From Winogradskyella eximia (GTDB lineage: Bacteria > Bacteroidota > Bacteroidia > Flavobacteriales > Flavobacteriaceae): a stretch of DNA of 64,000 nt. This document shows, piece after piece, positions 45,564-54,503 of this stretch. Location of the stretch: NCBI RefSeq assembly GCF_003386165.1, contig NZ_QRDV01000006.1:62001-126000 (forward strand), written 5' to 3'. The translations under genes and the position numbers were made by a program. The notes beneath the pieces are model-generated. The model ran no database searches. It worked only from the letters and a program-made list of their open reading frames with translations, and was not told where the DNA came from. Numbering within the stretch: the first letter of the stretch is position 1; the number at the start of each line of letters is the position of its first letter.

Positions 45564-46010
45564 TTACATACCTTTAACTTTGTCAGCAGCTTTATTTACT
45601 GCATCACTTCCTGCTTTTTTAGCATCATCTACAGCAGTTTTACCTGCTTCTTTTGCTCCATCTACTGCATTTTTAGCAGCATCTTTTGCGCTATCAACTG
45701 CATTACCTGCAGCATCTTTAGCACTGTCTACTGCGTTTCCAGCAGCATCCTTAGCGTCATCTACTGCATTACCAGCAGCATCTACTGCATCACCAGCAGC
45801 GTTTTCAACAGCGTCACCAGCTTCTTCTAAAGCATCACCAGCATTATCAACTGCATCTTCAACAGCATCACCAGCATCTTCTAATGCGTCACCTGTAGCA
45901 TCAGCTGCGTTTTCTAAAGCATCTCCAGCTTTATCTGCAGTTTCTCTACAAGATGTAAATGACAATCCTAATACAGCAACAAGTGCTAAACTTAATACAA
46001 CTTTTTTCAT
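45564..46010 (-). CDS. Ala/Asp-rich repeat lipoprotein (LEA-like)
   Basis: A 148-residue lipoprotein (Cys21 in GLSFTSC) whose mature part is almost wholly built from degenerate 7/11-residue repeats such as AGDALEDAGDAVEDA and AKDAAGNAVDSAKDA. Such Ala-rich amphipathic repeats form extended helices and recall LEA or apolipoprotein-like stress proteins; YtxH-like proteins are another analogy. The N-terminal half is acidic and the C-terminal half is Lys-rich, giving a charge gradient. The repeats leave a long open frame on the opposite strand that I regard as a shadow. Function unknown; envelope stabilisation is a guess. Confidence 0.75.
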   Translation of the reverse strand: MKKVVLSLALVAVLGLSFTSCRETADKAGDALENAADATGDALEDAGDAVEDAVDNAGDALEEAGDAVENAAGDAVDAAGNAVDDAKDAAGNAVDSAKDAAGNAVDSAKDAAKNAVDGAKEAGKTAVDDAKKAGSDAVNKAADKVKGM

Positions 46011-46218
46011 TTTAATAGTTTTAGTGTTAATTATAGTTAATGTACGAAAATAGTAATTTCAATATAATTTTAACATTTTTTTTTGATTTATTCCTCGTAC
46101 ATGTCTGCTATATACGTTTAGATTAGTGATTTGGACTTTTTTAGATGATTTTTTTTCTATTTTCCATTACTTTTAAATTTATATTAATCAAGTCATGCAT
46201 TTACAATAGCTTAGCCTT

Positions 46219-47538
46219 ATGAATCTAGAATCGAATTTTAAGAATTTATTTTTTTTAATCACCATTTGCTTTTCAATTTTAAGCTTTTCGCAAAACAATA
46301 GAAATGAACGAAAAATTATAAGCGCTGTAGATAAATTTAACGAAAGCGCAATTAGCCTACTTAAAAAAGCGGTTAATATTAATAGTGGTACTATGAATTT
46401 TGAAGGTGTGCAAAAAGTAGGATCCCTTTTTCAAAAAGAACTTGATAAACTCGGTTTTAAAACAGAATTGACAAATGGTGACGCTTATGGAAGAGCTGGA
46501 CATTTAATAGCTACAAGAAAAGGTAAAAAGGGTCCGAAATTTTTAATGATAGGTCATTTAGATACGGTTTTTGAATTAGATAGTCCGTTGCAAGAATACA
46601 CCATGCAAAATGATTCTATAATGAAAGGCCCTGGAGTTGCAGACATGAAAGGTGGAGACGTGATTATTATTTTAGCCATGCAAGCGTTAAGCGAAGCAGG
46701 ACTTTTAGACGATATGTCTATAGAAATTATTATGACTGGTGATGAGGAAAAAAGTGGTAAGCCTTTAGAATTATCAAAGAAGGATTTAATTGATGCTGCA
46801 AAACGAGCAGACATTGCCTTAGGTTTTGAAAATGGTGATAATAATCCAAAAACAGTAGTGGTTTCAAGAAGAGGATCTACAGATTGGAAACTAAAAGTCT
46901 CTGGAAATCCTGCGCATTCATCACAAATATTTACTGAAACAGTTGGTGCAGGTGCTATTTATGAAACATCCAGAATTTTAAATGAATTCTATATTCAGCT
47001 GTCAAAAGAAAAAGATTTAACTTTTAATCCTGGGTTTATTATTGGAGGCACTACTTTAAATCCAGATGATAACGGAACTGGTGGTTCTGCATTTGGAAAG
47101 ACTAATGTTGTATCACAAGCCACTATAGTTAGAGGAGATTTGAGAGCTGTATCTTTAGAGCAATTAAAAAAAGCGAAGGAAACTATGGTTAAAATTGTGT
47201 CAGAAAATTTTCCTAATACCAAAGCGGAATTACATTTTTCCCCAGGAGGCTATCCACCTTTGTCTTTAACCGAAGGAAATACAAAATTGTTAGGCTATTT
47301 TAATACTGTAAGTGAAGATTTAGGATTTGGATCTGTAACAGCCGTAAACCCTAGAAATGCTGGTGCGGCAGATATTTCATTTACCTCAGAGTATGTAGAT
47401 ATGGCAATTGATGGTTTAGGTCTAACAGGAGGAGGTGGAGATCATACCATTAATGAATCAGGTAATTTGAATACTGTTGCTATGCAAGCCAAAATAACGG
47501 CTGTTTTATTGTACAGATTGGTGAATTCAAAATTGTAA
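46219..47538 (+). CDS. M20-family zinc peptidase (glutamate carboxypeptidase-like), exported
   Basis: A 439-residue protein with signal peptide (about 1-25, LFFLITICFSILSFSQ). M20 metal ligands are visible in IGHLDTVFE, GPGVADMKGG, TGDEEKSG and GFENGD, and a late histidine in GGGDHTINE. The central dimerization domain is present, including the HSSQI segment used by CPG2-type enzymes. It would remove C-terminal glutamate or similar residues from peptides or folates in the periplasm. The secreted cyanophycinase-like gene follows after 13 bp, suggesting a shared role in amino acid scavenging. Confidence 0.87.
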   Translation: MNLESNFKNLFFLITICFSILSFSQNNRNERKIISAVDKFNESAISLLKKAVNINSGTMNFEGVQKVGSLFQKELDKLGFKTELTNGDAYGRAGHLIATRKGKKGPKFLMIGHLDTVFELDSPLQEYTMQNDSIMKGPGVADMKGGDVIIILAMQALSEAGLLDDMSIEIIMTGDEEKSGKPLELSKKDLIDAAKRADIALGFENGDNNPKTVVVSRRGSTDWKLKVSGNPAHSSQIFTETVGAGAIYETSRILNEFYIQLSKEKDLTFNPGFIIGGTTLNPDDNGTGGSAFGKTNVVSQATIVRGDLRAVSLEQLKKAKETMVKIVSENFPNTKAELHFSPGGYPPLSLTEGNTKLLGYFNTVSEDLGFGSVTAVNPRNAGAADISFTSEYVDMAIDGLGLTGGGGDHTINESGNLNTVAMQAKITAVLLYRLVNSKL

Positions 47539-47551
47539 CATTCAAAAAAAT

Positions 47552-48829
47552 ATGAAGAAAATTACGTTTTTCTGTTTACTAAGCTTACAAATTTGTTTTG
47601 CTCAGAATTATACAGAATATCATACAGGAAGTTCAACTAATATAACAACTAACCATCAACCTGGAGTTTGTTTAATGGGAGGATCAACGGAGCAAGAGGA
47701 TGCCATGATTTGGTTTTTAAACAAAGCAGATGGTGGAGATATTGTAGTACTCAGAGCATCTGGAAGTGATGGTTATAACGATTATTTTTATTCGCAATTA
47801 GGTGTAAATATTAATTCTGTAACCACTTTTGTTATTCATAATGAAACCGGAGCATTAGACCCTTACGTACTTCAAAAAGTAGCAGATGCTGAAGCGATTT
47901 GGTTTGCTGGTGGAGATCAGTATAATTATGTTAGTTACTTTAAGGATAATGCTATGGAAGATGCATTAAACAATTTTGTAAATACAAAACAAGGTGTTAT
48001 TGGAGGTACTAGCGCAGGATTAGCAATTTTGGGAGGTTCATATTTTTCGGCTCAAAACGGCACAGTAACTAATGCAGAGGCTTTAAGTAATCCTTATCAT
48101 TCAAGAATGACTTTAGGGTATAATGATTTTTTGAATATTCCCTATTTAAATAATGTGATAACAGATTCGCATTACGATGATCCAGATCGTAGAGCAAGGC
48201 ATAGTGTATTTTTAGCCAGAATTGCAACAGATAATTCTACAAGGTCCTTTGGCATAGCATGCAATGAATACACAGCAGTTTGTGTGGAGCCAAACGGTAA
48301 AGCATATGTTTACGGTGAATATCCGGCTTATGATGAGTTCGCTTATTTCTTACAAGCCAATTGTACTGCTGATTTTAATCCTGAAACTTGTATTTCGGGA
48401 GTGCCTTTAACTTGGGATAGAAATAATGAAGCTATAAAAGTGTATAAAGTACCAGGAACGGAAAGTGGAGTCAATTATTTCGATTTATCTGATTGGGAAA
48501 CAGGTAGTGGAGGAGAATGGAGAGATTGGTCTATCGATAATGGCGTATTTACGTCAGTTGTTGGTAGTAATCCACAATGTTTTTTATCTGTTTCAGAATT
48601 TGAAATGGCCAATATTAAAGTGCATCCGAATCCGTTTGTAGAAACTATTCAAATAGAATCTGATGTTGTATTAAACTCACTTGAACTCATAGATATTTTA
48701 GGAAATACGATGCCTGTAAAATTACAATCTGATAACACGGTTAATTTGGTATCATTAAGTTCTGGAATTTATTTTTTAAAGCTTAAAAGTGATTCAGTGA
48801 CTCAAGTATTGAGGCTAATAAAAAAATAG
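47552..48829 (+). CDS. Secreted cyanophycinase-like S51 peptidase with T9SS sorting domain
   Basis: A 425-residue protein with signal peptide 1-18. The S51 fold is shown by GVCLMGGSTEQEDAM, FAGGDQYNYV and the nucleophile elbow GGTSAG (Ser154), followed by DSHYDDPDRRARH with a candidate catalytic His. A type A T9SS domain covers about 353-425 (IKVHPNPFVE, LIDILGNTM, SGIYFLKL). Cyanophycinases cleave multi-arginyl-poly-aspartate into beta-Asp-Arg dipeptides. Extracellular forms are known in bacteria that feed on cyanobacterial storage polymer. Other S51 activities (dipeptidase E-type) are possible. Confidence 0.82.
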   Translation: MKKITFFCLLSLQICFAQNYTEYHTGSSTNITTNHQPGVCLMGGSTEQEDAMIWFLNKADGGDIVVLRASGSDGYNDYFYSQLGVNINSVTTFVIHNETGALDPYVLQKVADAEAIWFAGGDQYNYVSYFKDNAMEDALNNFVNTKQGVIGGTSAGLAILGGSYFSAQNGTVTNAEALSNPYHSRMTLGYNDFLNIPYLNNVITDSHYDDPDRRARHSVFLARIATDNSTRSFGIACNEYTAVCVEPNGKAYVYGEYPAYDEFAYFLQANCTADFNPETCISGVPLTWDRNNEAIKVYKVPGTESGVNYFDLSDWETGSGGEWRDWSIDNGVFTSVVGSNPQCFLSVSEFEMANIKVHPNPFVETIQIESDVVLNSLELIDILGNTMPVKLQSDNTVNLVSLSSGIYFLKLKSDSVTQVLRLIKK

Positions 48830-48861
48830 TAAGGTTAGTTTGAATTTATTTGATTAAAAAA

Positions 48862-49464
48862 ATGGACTTATTTAATACATCTACAAATGCTAATCTTTTA
48901 CCGTTTGATGGTGAAGTTAATTATTATGGTTCAATAATGTCTTTAGCGAAAGCACAAGATTACTATGAGAAACTACTTCAACATATTCATTGGGAAAACG
49001 ATAAAGCCATTATTTTTGGAAAGTTAATTATCACAAAGCGAAAAGTAGCTTGGTATGGTGACAAGCCCTTTGATTATACTTATTCTAAAACTACAAAATC
49101 TGCTTTACCATGGATTAAAGAGCTTTTAGAACTTAAAGAAATGGTAGAACAGAAAACGGGAGAAACATTTAATTCATGCTTGCTCAATTTATACCATAGT
49201 GGAGAAGAAGGCATGGCTTGGCATAGTGATGGTGAAAAGGATTTAAAAAAGAATGGCGCTATTGCTTCATTAAGTTTTGGAGCTGAACGTAAATTTTCGT
49301 TTAAGCATAAGCACACAAAGCAGAGTGTTTTTGTTCATTTAGAAAAAGGAAGTTTACTTGTGATGAAAGGAGCAACGCAAACCAATTGGTTACATCGTTT
49401 ACCACCAACTAAAAAAGTAAAAACACAAAGAATTAATTTAACGTTTAGAACTATAGAATCTTAA
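48862..49464 (+). CDS. AlkB-like Fe(II)/2-oxoglutarate dioxygenase
   Basis: A 200-residue AlkB-family protein. I start it at the ATG at 48862 (MDLFNTS), since the earlier in-frame codon at 48850 is TTG. Iron ligands fit WHSDGE (His, Asp) and LHRLPPTKK (His), followed by the Arg pair in TQRINLTFR that binds 2-oxoglutarate. PRKVAWYGD-like KRKVAWYGDKPFDYTYS is characteristic of the ALKBH2/3-like group, which removes alkyl groups from DNA or RNA. It follows the S51 gene by 32 bp and converges on waaA, sharing a symmetrical hairpin at the stops. Confidence 0.88.
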   Translation: MDLFNTSTNANLLPFDGEVNYYGSIMSLAKAQDYYEKLLQHIHWENDKAIIFGKLIITKRKVAWYGDKPFDYTYSKTTKSALPWIKELLELKEMVEQKTGETFNSCLLNLYHSGEEGMAWHSDGEKDLKKNGAIASLSFGAERKFSFKHKHTKQSVFVHLEKGSLLVMKGATQTNWLHRLPPTKKVKTQRINLTFRTIES

Positions 49465-49489
49465 TTGAGATCATTAAATTAAGATTCTA
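49454..49489. terminator. Symmetrical hairpin spanning both stop codons of convergent genes
   Basis: A 13-bp perfect inverted repeat (TAGAATCTTAATT / AATTAAGATTCTA) with a 10-nt loop. Each arm contains the final Glu-Ser codons and TAA of one gene, so the AlkB-like and KDO transferase proteins both end in Glu-Ser. No T-run follows, so termination might depend on other factors. Confidence 0.6.
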
Positions 49490-50753
49490 AATAATCCATA
49501 ATTTTAAGAACAGCACCAGTATTTGAATCTATAAAGGATTTAGTAATCTCACCTTGCTTTTTTCTTAATACATTATCTGTAATCAATGCATTTAAAGTTG
49601 AGTTAAATGCAGTAGAACTCGCTAAAGTTGTAACACCTCCCAAATCTATTAGCATTTTAGCTTCTGGAAATTTGTTGTAATTCTGACCAATTAGAATAGG
49701 AATTCCAAATACGGCCGGTTCTAGTATGTTATGCAAACCTGTTGAGCCAGCTCCTCCTCCAACATAAGCAATATCAGCATAACTATATACTTTACTCAAA
49801 TAACCAATAGTATCTAAGATAAAGACATTGTAATCAGCTAAATTTTCATTCTGGTTTAATTCCGAAAAACAAGTCGTTTTTACTTTCAATTGCGATTTTA
49901 AGGATGAAATATAACTAGGTTTTATATTATGAGGAGCAATGACAAATTTTACGTTAGAATTTTTAGAGTTATTGATAAAATCGAGATATAACTTATCATC
50001 ATCTGGCCAGGTACTTCCGAAGACCATACACAATTGATTTGCTTTAAAGGTTTCAATGAATGAAACGGTGTTATCAACTTTTAATTGATTTGAAACCCGA
50101 TCAAAACGTGTGTCTCCAGAAACGGAAACGGAATTATAATGAATGTTTTTTAGTAGTAATTTTGAGTTTTCGTCTTGTGTGAAAATATGATTGAATCCAA
50201 ATAAAGCAGATGTCATATAACTGCCATACCATTTAAAAAATGCCTGATCTTTTCTAAAAACAGCTGAAATTAAAATAGCGTTTAATCCACGTTTTTTTAT
50301 TTCATGTAAAAAATTGGGCCAAATTTCATATTTCACTAAGAGAATATAATCTGGATGCACAAGATCTAGGAATCGTTTAGCATTGGTATTAGTGTCTAAT
50401 GGAAGATAAACCACCACATCTGCAATTTTTGCATTTTTTCTTACCTCATATCCTGAAGGTGAAAAGAAAGATAAGACAACTTTATGGTTAGGGTGTTTTG
50501 CTTTTAAAGCTTCAAAAACAGGCAGCCCTTGCTCATACTCACCAAGAGACGCACAATGAAACCATAGGGTTTTATCTTGCGGATTAATAGCCTTTTTGAG
50601 TATAGAAAAGGTGTTTTTTCTGCCAACAATTCCTTGTTTCAATTTAGAATTGAATAAGCCTAGGGCTTTTAAAACAAAACTGGCAATATAAATTCCTATA
50701 GAATAGAGTCCTTTCAAAAAACAAAGATTTGTGCTAAAATACATTTCTTTCAT
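49479..50753 (-). CDS. waaA: 3-deoxy-D-manno-octulosonic acid (KDO) transferase, GT30
   Basis: A 424-residue GT30 enzyme with an N-terminal membrane-anchoring helix (about 12-35). The conserved HCASLGEYEQGLPVFEALK holds the catalytic glutamate, SFFSPSGYEVRK follows, and the C-terminal domain has the nucleotide-sugar segment DIAYVGGGAGSTGLHNILEP. It adds KDO from CMP-KDO to lipid A precursors at the inner membrane. It is divergent from the DegT aminotransferase gene and convergent with the AlkB-like gene. Length and motifs match the family. Confidence 0.93.
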   Translation of the reverse strand: MKEMYFSTNLCFLKGLYSIGIYIASFVLKALGLFNSKLKQGIVGRKNTFSILKKAINPQDKTLWFHCASLGEYEQGLPVFEALKAKHPNHKVVLSFFSPSGYEVRKNAKIADVVVYLPLDTNTNAKRFLDLVHPDYILLVKYEIWPNFLHEIKKRGLNAILISAVFRKDQAFFKWYGSYMTSALFGFNHIFTQDENSKLLLKNIHYNSVSVSGDTRFDRVSNQLKVDNTVSFIETFKANQLCMVFGSTWPDDDKLYLDFINNSKNSNVKFVIAPHNIKPSYISSLKSQLKVKTTCFSELNQNENLADYNVFILDTIGYLSKVYSYADIAYVGGGAGSTGLHNILEPAVFGIPILIGQNYNKFPEAKMLIDLGGVTTLASSTAFNSTLNALITDNVLRKKQGEITKSFIDSNTGAVLKIMDYLES

Positions 50754-50762
50754 TTAATTGCG

Positions 50763-50793
50763 TTGCCATAGCGCTTACAATTTCGTATTTTCG
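50763..50793 (+). promoter_or_regulatory. Candidate promoter for the aminotransferase-epimerase operon
   Basis: TTG (50763-50765), 20 bp, then TATTTTCG (50786-50793), one base from TAnnTTTG. It lies in the divergent gap with waaA and gives a leader of about 45 nt before the ATG at 50844. Confidence 0.4.
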
Positions 50794-50843
50794 CTTAGAG
50801 CTTTTTGCTTTTTTATTTATATCCTAAAAATGTAGTCTTCAGA

Positions 50844-52004
50844 ATGAAAAAAATACAAATGGTTGACCTTCAGAGTCAATACGCAAAAATAAAAGACGTT
50901 GTAGATCCTTCAATAGCAGAGGTAATGGAAAGTGCAGCGTACATCAATGGTCCTAAAGTACATCAGTTTCAGAAAAATCTTGAAAACTACCTAGGAGTTA
51001 AGCACGTTATACCTTGTGCAAATGGTACAGATGCATTGCAAATCGCAATGATGGGTTTAGGTTTAAAACCAGGCGATGAGGTAATTACAGCAGATTTTAC
51101 ATTTGCGGCAACTGTAGAGGTTATTGCATTATTGCAATTAACGCCTGTTTTAGTTGATGTAGATCCTGTAACATTTAATATAGATGTGGAAGCGATTAAA
51201 AAAGCGATAACACCTAAAACAAAGGCGATTGTGCCAGTGCATTTATTTGGTTTGCCAGCAGATATGGATGCTATAATGGATTTAGCTAAAGCACATAATT
51301 TATATGTTATAGAAGATAATGCACAAGGTATTGGAGCCGATTATACACATCGTGATGGTTCTAAAACCAAAACAGGTGCTATTGGTCACGTAGCTTCAAC
51401 ATCATTTTTTCCTTCTAAAAATCTAGGTTGTTATGGAGATGGTGGAGCTATTTTTACTAATGATGATGATTTAGCACACAAGATTAGAGGTATTGTAAAT
51501 CATGGTATGTACGAGCGTTATCATCATGATGTTGTTGGAGTAAATTCGAGATTAGATTCTATTCAAGCAGCAGTGTTAGATGCAAAATTACCACATTTAG
51601 ATACTTATAATGCCGCTAGACGCGATGCTGCAAGACGCTATAATGCTGCATTTAAAAATCACCCAAACATTACTATTCCTTCTGGTAGAGATGAGTGTAA
51701 TGGTATTTGTGATACTTGTGATTGCCATGTGTTTCATCAATATACTTTGAACTTAAAAGGTGTAGATAGAGATGCTTTAGTGTCGCATTTACAAGAAAAA
51801 AATATTCCTTGTGGTGTCTATTATCCAATTCCTTTACATAGACAAAAAGCGTATTTAGATGAGCGTTATAACGAAGCCGATTTTACAGTAACCAATGCGT
51901 TAGTGAAATCTGTTATTTCGCTTCCTATGCATACTGAGCTAGATGATGAACAAATTGAATTTATTACTAGCACAGTACTTAATTTTATAAATAGCAATTC
52001 TTAA
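50844..52004 (+). CDS. DegT/DnrJ/EryC1/StrS-family PLP aminotransferase
   Basis: A 386-residue sugar aminotransferase. The ATG at 50844 (MKKIQMVDLQSQYAKIKDVV) is used; the in-frame upstream codon at 50805 is TTG. The PLP lysine is Lys192 in FFPSKNLGCYGDGG, and IEDNAQGIGA holds the PLP-binding Asp. An unusual cysteine cluster C285-x3-C289-x2-C292-x-C294 lies just before HVFHQYTL. It probably aminates a nucleotide-linked ketosugar for surface polysaccharide. The epimerase gene follows after 1 bp. Confidence 0.9.
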   Translation: MKKIQMVDLQSQYAKIKDVVDPSIAEVMESAAYINGPKVHQFQKNLENYLGVKHVIPCANGTDALQIAMMGLGLKPGDEVITADFTFAATVEVIALLQLTPVLVDVDPVTFNIDVEAIKKAITPKTKAIVPVHLFGLPADMDAIMDLAKAHNLYVIEDNAQGIGADYTHRDGSKTKTGAIGHVASTSFFPSKNLGCYGDGGAIFTNDDDLAHKIRGIVNHGMYERYHHDVVGVNSRLDSIQAAVLDAKLPHLDTYNAARRDAARRYNAAFKNHPNITIPSGRDECNGICDTCDCHVFHQYTLNLKGVDRDALVSHLQEKNIPCGVYYPIPLHRQKAYLDERYNEADFTVTNALVKSVISLPMHTELDDEQIEFITSTVLNFINSNS

Positions 52005-52005
52005 A

Positions 52006-53025
52006 ATGAAAATATTAGTTACAGGAGGTCTAGGTTTTATTGGGTCACATACCGTAGTAGAATTACAAAATAAAGGTTTTGAAGTTGTAATTATAGATAA
52101 TTTGTCTAATTCTTCAATTGAAGTTTTAGATGGTATCACAGCCATTACAAATAAAAAGCCACATTTTGAAAAGCTAGACTTAAAGGTAAAACCAGATGTT
52201 CAAGATTTTTTTAAACGCCATAATGACATTGTAGGTGTGATTCATTTTGCAGCTAGTAAAGCGGTTGGAGAAAGTGTAGCCGAACCCTTAATGTATTATG
52301 AAAATAATATCACTACCTTGATTTATATGCTTCAGGGATTAAGTGGATTAAGCAAAAAGAATTTTATTTTTAGCTCATCTTGTACGGTTTATGGACAAGC
52401 GGATGAATTACCAATTACAGAAAATGCAACAGTTAAACCTGCAGAATCTCCATATGGTAACACCAAACAAATTGGTGAAGAAATAATAAGAGACACTTGT
52501 AAGGTTAATGGAGATATAAATGCTATTGCTTTACGTTATTTTAATCCTGTTGGATCGCATCCTTCAGCTGAAATTGGTGAATTGCCAATTGGAGTGCCAC
52601 AAAATTTAGTGCCTTTTATTACTCAGACAGGTATAGGAATGCGAGAGCAACTTTCTGTGTTTGGCGGAGATTACCCAACGTCAGATGGTACTTGTGTAAG
52701 AGATTATATTCATGTAGTTGATTTGGCAAAAGCACATGTAGTGGCTTTACAGCGTTTAATAGAAAGTAAAAACGACTCTAATTATGAGTTTTTTAATCTT
52801 GGAACAGGAACAGGAAGTACTGTTTTAGAAGCAATTCAATCTTTTGAACGTGTCTCTGGTAAAACTTTAAACTATAAAATTGTAGATAGACGAGAAGGTG
52901 ATATTACTGCTGCATATGCAGAAACTTCTAAAGCTAATAATGTGTTGGGTTGGAAAACACAACTCACCTTAGACGATGCAATGGATTCTGCCTGGAAATG
53001 GGAACAGAAAATTAGAAATAAATAA
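52006..53025 (+). CDS. galE: UDP-glucose 4-epimerase (GalE-type SDR)
   Basis: A 339-residue extended SDR with NAD motif TGGLGFIGS (residues 6-14) and IDNLSNSS. FSSSCTVYGQ holds the catalytic Ser, YGNTK the Tyr-x3-Lys, and ALRYFNPVGSHPS is typical of GalE. It interconverts UDP-glucose and UDP-galactose (or the N-acetyl forms). It is tightly coupled to the aminotransferase gene upstream, so a role in surface sugar supply is likely. It could also help metabolise sugars from the glucan locus, but nothing in the sequence ties it there. Confidence 0.93.
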   Translation: MKILVTGGLGFIGSHTVVELQNKGFEVVIIDNLSNSSIEVLDGITAITNKKPHFEKLDLKVKPDVQDFFKRHNDIVGVIHFAASKAVGESVAEPLMYYENNITTLIYMLQGLSGLSKKNFIFSSSCTVYGQADELPITENATVKPAESPYGNTKQIGEEIIRDTCKVNGDINAIALRYFNPVGSHPSAEIGELPIGVPQNLVPFITQTGIGMREQLSVFGGDYPTSDGTCVRDYIHVVDLAKAHVVALQRLIESKNDSNYEFFNLGTGTGSTVLEAIQSFERVSGKTLNYKIVDRREGDITAAYAETSKANNVLGWKTQLTLDDAMDSAWKWEQKIRNK

Positions 53026-53036
53026 ACCAAATAGAG

Positions 53037-54314
53037 ATGAAATCATTACTCAGAATTTTAGTACTACTATGTGCTTTGTCACTAACAGCGCAAAATACGT
53101 ATTTGCATTGCGGAAAAATAATAGATACTAAATCTGGGAAAATACTTAATGAAAAAACAATAGTTATTTCAGGAGATAAGATTATTTCAGTTGAAAATGG
53201 CTATGTAGATCCAACTAACTCTGAAGATACTGCAGTTGATTTAAAATCTAAAACTGTAATGCCAGGTTTAATAGATATGCATGTGCATATTGAAGGAGAA
53301 ACCAATCCTAAATCTTATTTAGAAGAGTATACTTTAAATGATGCAGATGTTGCCTTTAACTCTGTAAACTACGCTAAAGTTACATTAATGAGTGGATTTA
53401 CAACAGTTAGAGACTTGGGAGGTTCTGGCGTAAATGTATCTTTAAAAAACGCTATAAACGCTGGTAAAATTGTAGGGCCAAGAATTTTTACAGCTGAAAA
53501 AGCTTTAGCAACAACAGGTGGTCATGCAGATCCTACCAATGGTTATAAAAGAAGTATTATGGGCAATCCTGGTCCAAAGGAAGGCGTTGTTAATGGAGTA
53601 GAGGATGCTAAAAAAGCAGTTAGACAACGTTATAAAAATGGAGCTGATTTAATTAAAATCACAGCAACAGGAGGTGTTTTGAGTATGGCTAAAAGTGGCC
53701 AAAATCCACAATTTACTGTCGAAGAAATTAAAGCTATTTGTGAAACAGCAAAAGATTATGGTTTTCATGTGGCTGCACATGCACATGGAGATGAAGGCAT
53801 GCAACGTGCCATTTTAGGAGGTGTAAAAACAATAGAGCATGGTACGTTAATGAGTGCAGAGACCATGGAATTAATGAAAAAACACGATGTTTATTTAGTA
53901 CCAACCATAACTGCTGGTAAGTTTGTTTCAGACAAGGCAAAGATTTCTGGTTATTATCCAGATATTATTGTACCAAAAGCATTAGACATTGGACCTAAAA
54001 TCCAAGGCATGTTTGGTAGAGCTTATAAAGCAGGTGTAGGTATTGCGTTTGGTACTGATGCGGCTGTTTTTTATCATGGAGATAATGGAAAGGAATTTGG
54101 TTATATGGTTGAAGCAGGAATGCCTGCAATGGAAACCATTCAAAGTGCCACAATTACAAATGCCATGTTATTAAAAATGGAAAATGAAATTGGACAAATA
54201 AAATCAGGTTATACCGCAGATATTATTGCTGTAAATGATAATCCCATAACAACCATTTCTACCATGGAAAACGTTGTTTTTGTAATGAAAAATGGAGTAA
54301 TTTATAAGAAATAG
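53037..54314 (+). CDS. Exported amidohydrolase (imidazolonepropionase/prolidase-like)
   Basis: A 425-residue amidohydrolase-superfamily protein with a signal peptide (about 1-19, LLRILVLLCALSLTAQ). Metal site residues are in MPGLIDMHVHIEG (HxH), with Lys in ADLIKITATGG, histidines in VAAHAHGDEG and TIEHGT, and Asp in AFGTDAAVF. The composite N- and C-terminal beta-sandwich is present (VIVKNGVIYK-like end, VVFVMKNGVIYKK). Exported members of this group are often annotated as Xaa-Pro dipeptidases; substrate uncertain. It lies 11 bp after galE and could share its transcript. Confidence 0.85.
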   Translation: MKSLLRILVLLCALSLTAQNTYLHCGKIIDTKSGKILNEKTIVISGDKIISVENGYVDPTNSEDTAVDLKSKTVMPGLIDMHVHIEGETNPKSYLEEYTLNDADVAFNSVNYAKVTLMSGFTTVRDLGGSGVNVSLKNAINAGKIVGPRIFTAEKALATTGGHADPTNGYKRSIMGNPGPKEGVVNGVEDAKKAVRQRYKNGADLIKITATGGVLSMAKSGQNPQFTVEEIKAICETAKDYGFHVAAHAHGDEGMQRAILGGVKTIEHGTLMSAETMELMKKHDVYLVPTITAGKFVSDKAKISGYYPDIIVPKALDIGPKIQGMFGRAYKAGVGIAFGTDAAVFYHGDNGKEFGYMVEAGMPAMETIQSATITNAMLLKMENEIGQIKSGYTADIIAVNDNPITTISTMENVVFVMKNGVIYKK

Positions 54315-54465
54315 CTCATTTTTACCAATAATTCAATTATCGTATATGTAATTCGGAGTTAAAGCTACTGCGAATATGCTAATTGTTTTAATGTCTGATT
54401 TTCAATATGATAATATCAAAAGGTGTTAACCCTGTTTTAACATCGTTTCCTTGGAGTTGGTCATC

Positions 54466-54473
54466 TATCTTCG
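54466..54473 (+). promoter_or_regulatory. Candidate -7 element (TATCTTCG) for the small conserved protein
   Basis: It differs by one base from TAnnTTTG and lies 30 bp before the ATG at 54504. No good -33 element was found. It matches the TATnTTCG form seen at 19130 and 50786. Confidence 0.3.
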
Positions 54474-54503
54474 TTGCTTTGCATTGAATGATAATTGAAC
54501 AAT

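Noticed and set aside
45564..46010. Regularly spaced short repeats that could look like a CRISPR array
   Set aside because: The repeats are in-frame, degenerate and translate to a continuous amphipathic helix; there are no constant repeats with unique spacers and no cas genes.
45580..46053. 157-codon open frame on the + strand opposite the Ala/Asp-rich lipoprotein
   Set aside because: Its Ala/Ser/Thr composition is the antisense image of the repeats; the minus-strand frame has a proper lipoprotein signal and terminator.
54315..54503. A second small gene between the amidohydrolase and the 63-aa protein
   Set aside because: No reading frame with a plausible start and coding pattern is visible; only a -7-like box near the end stands out.
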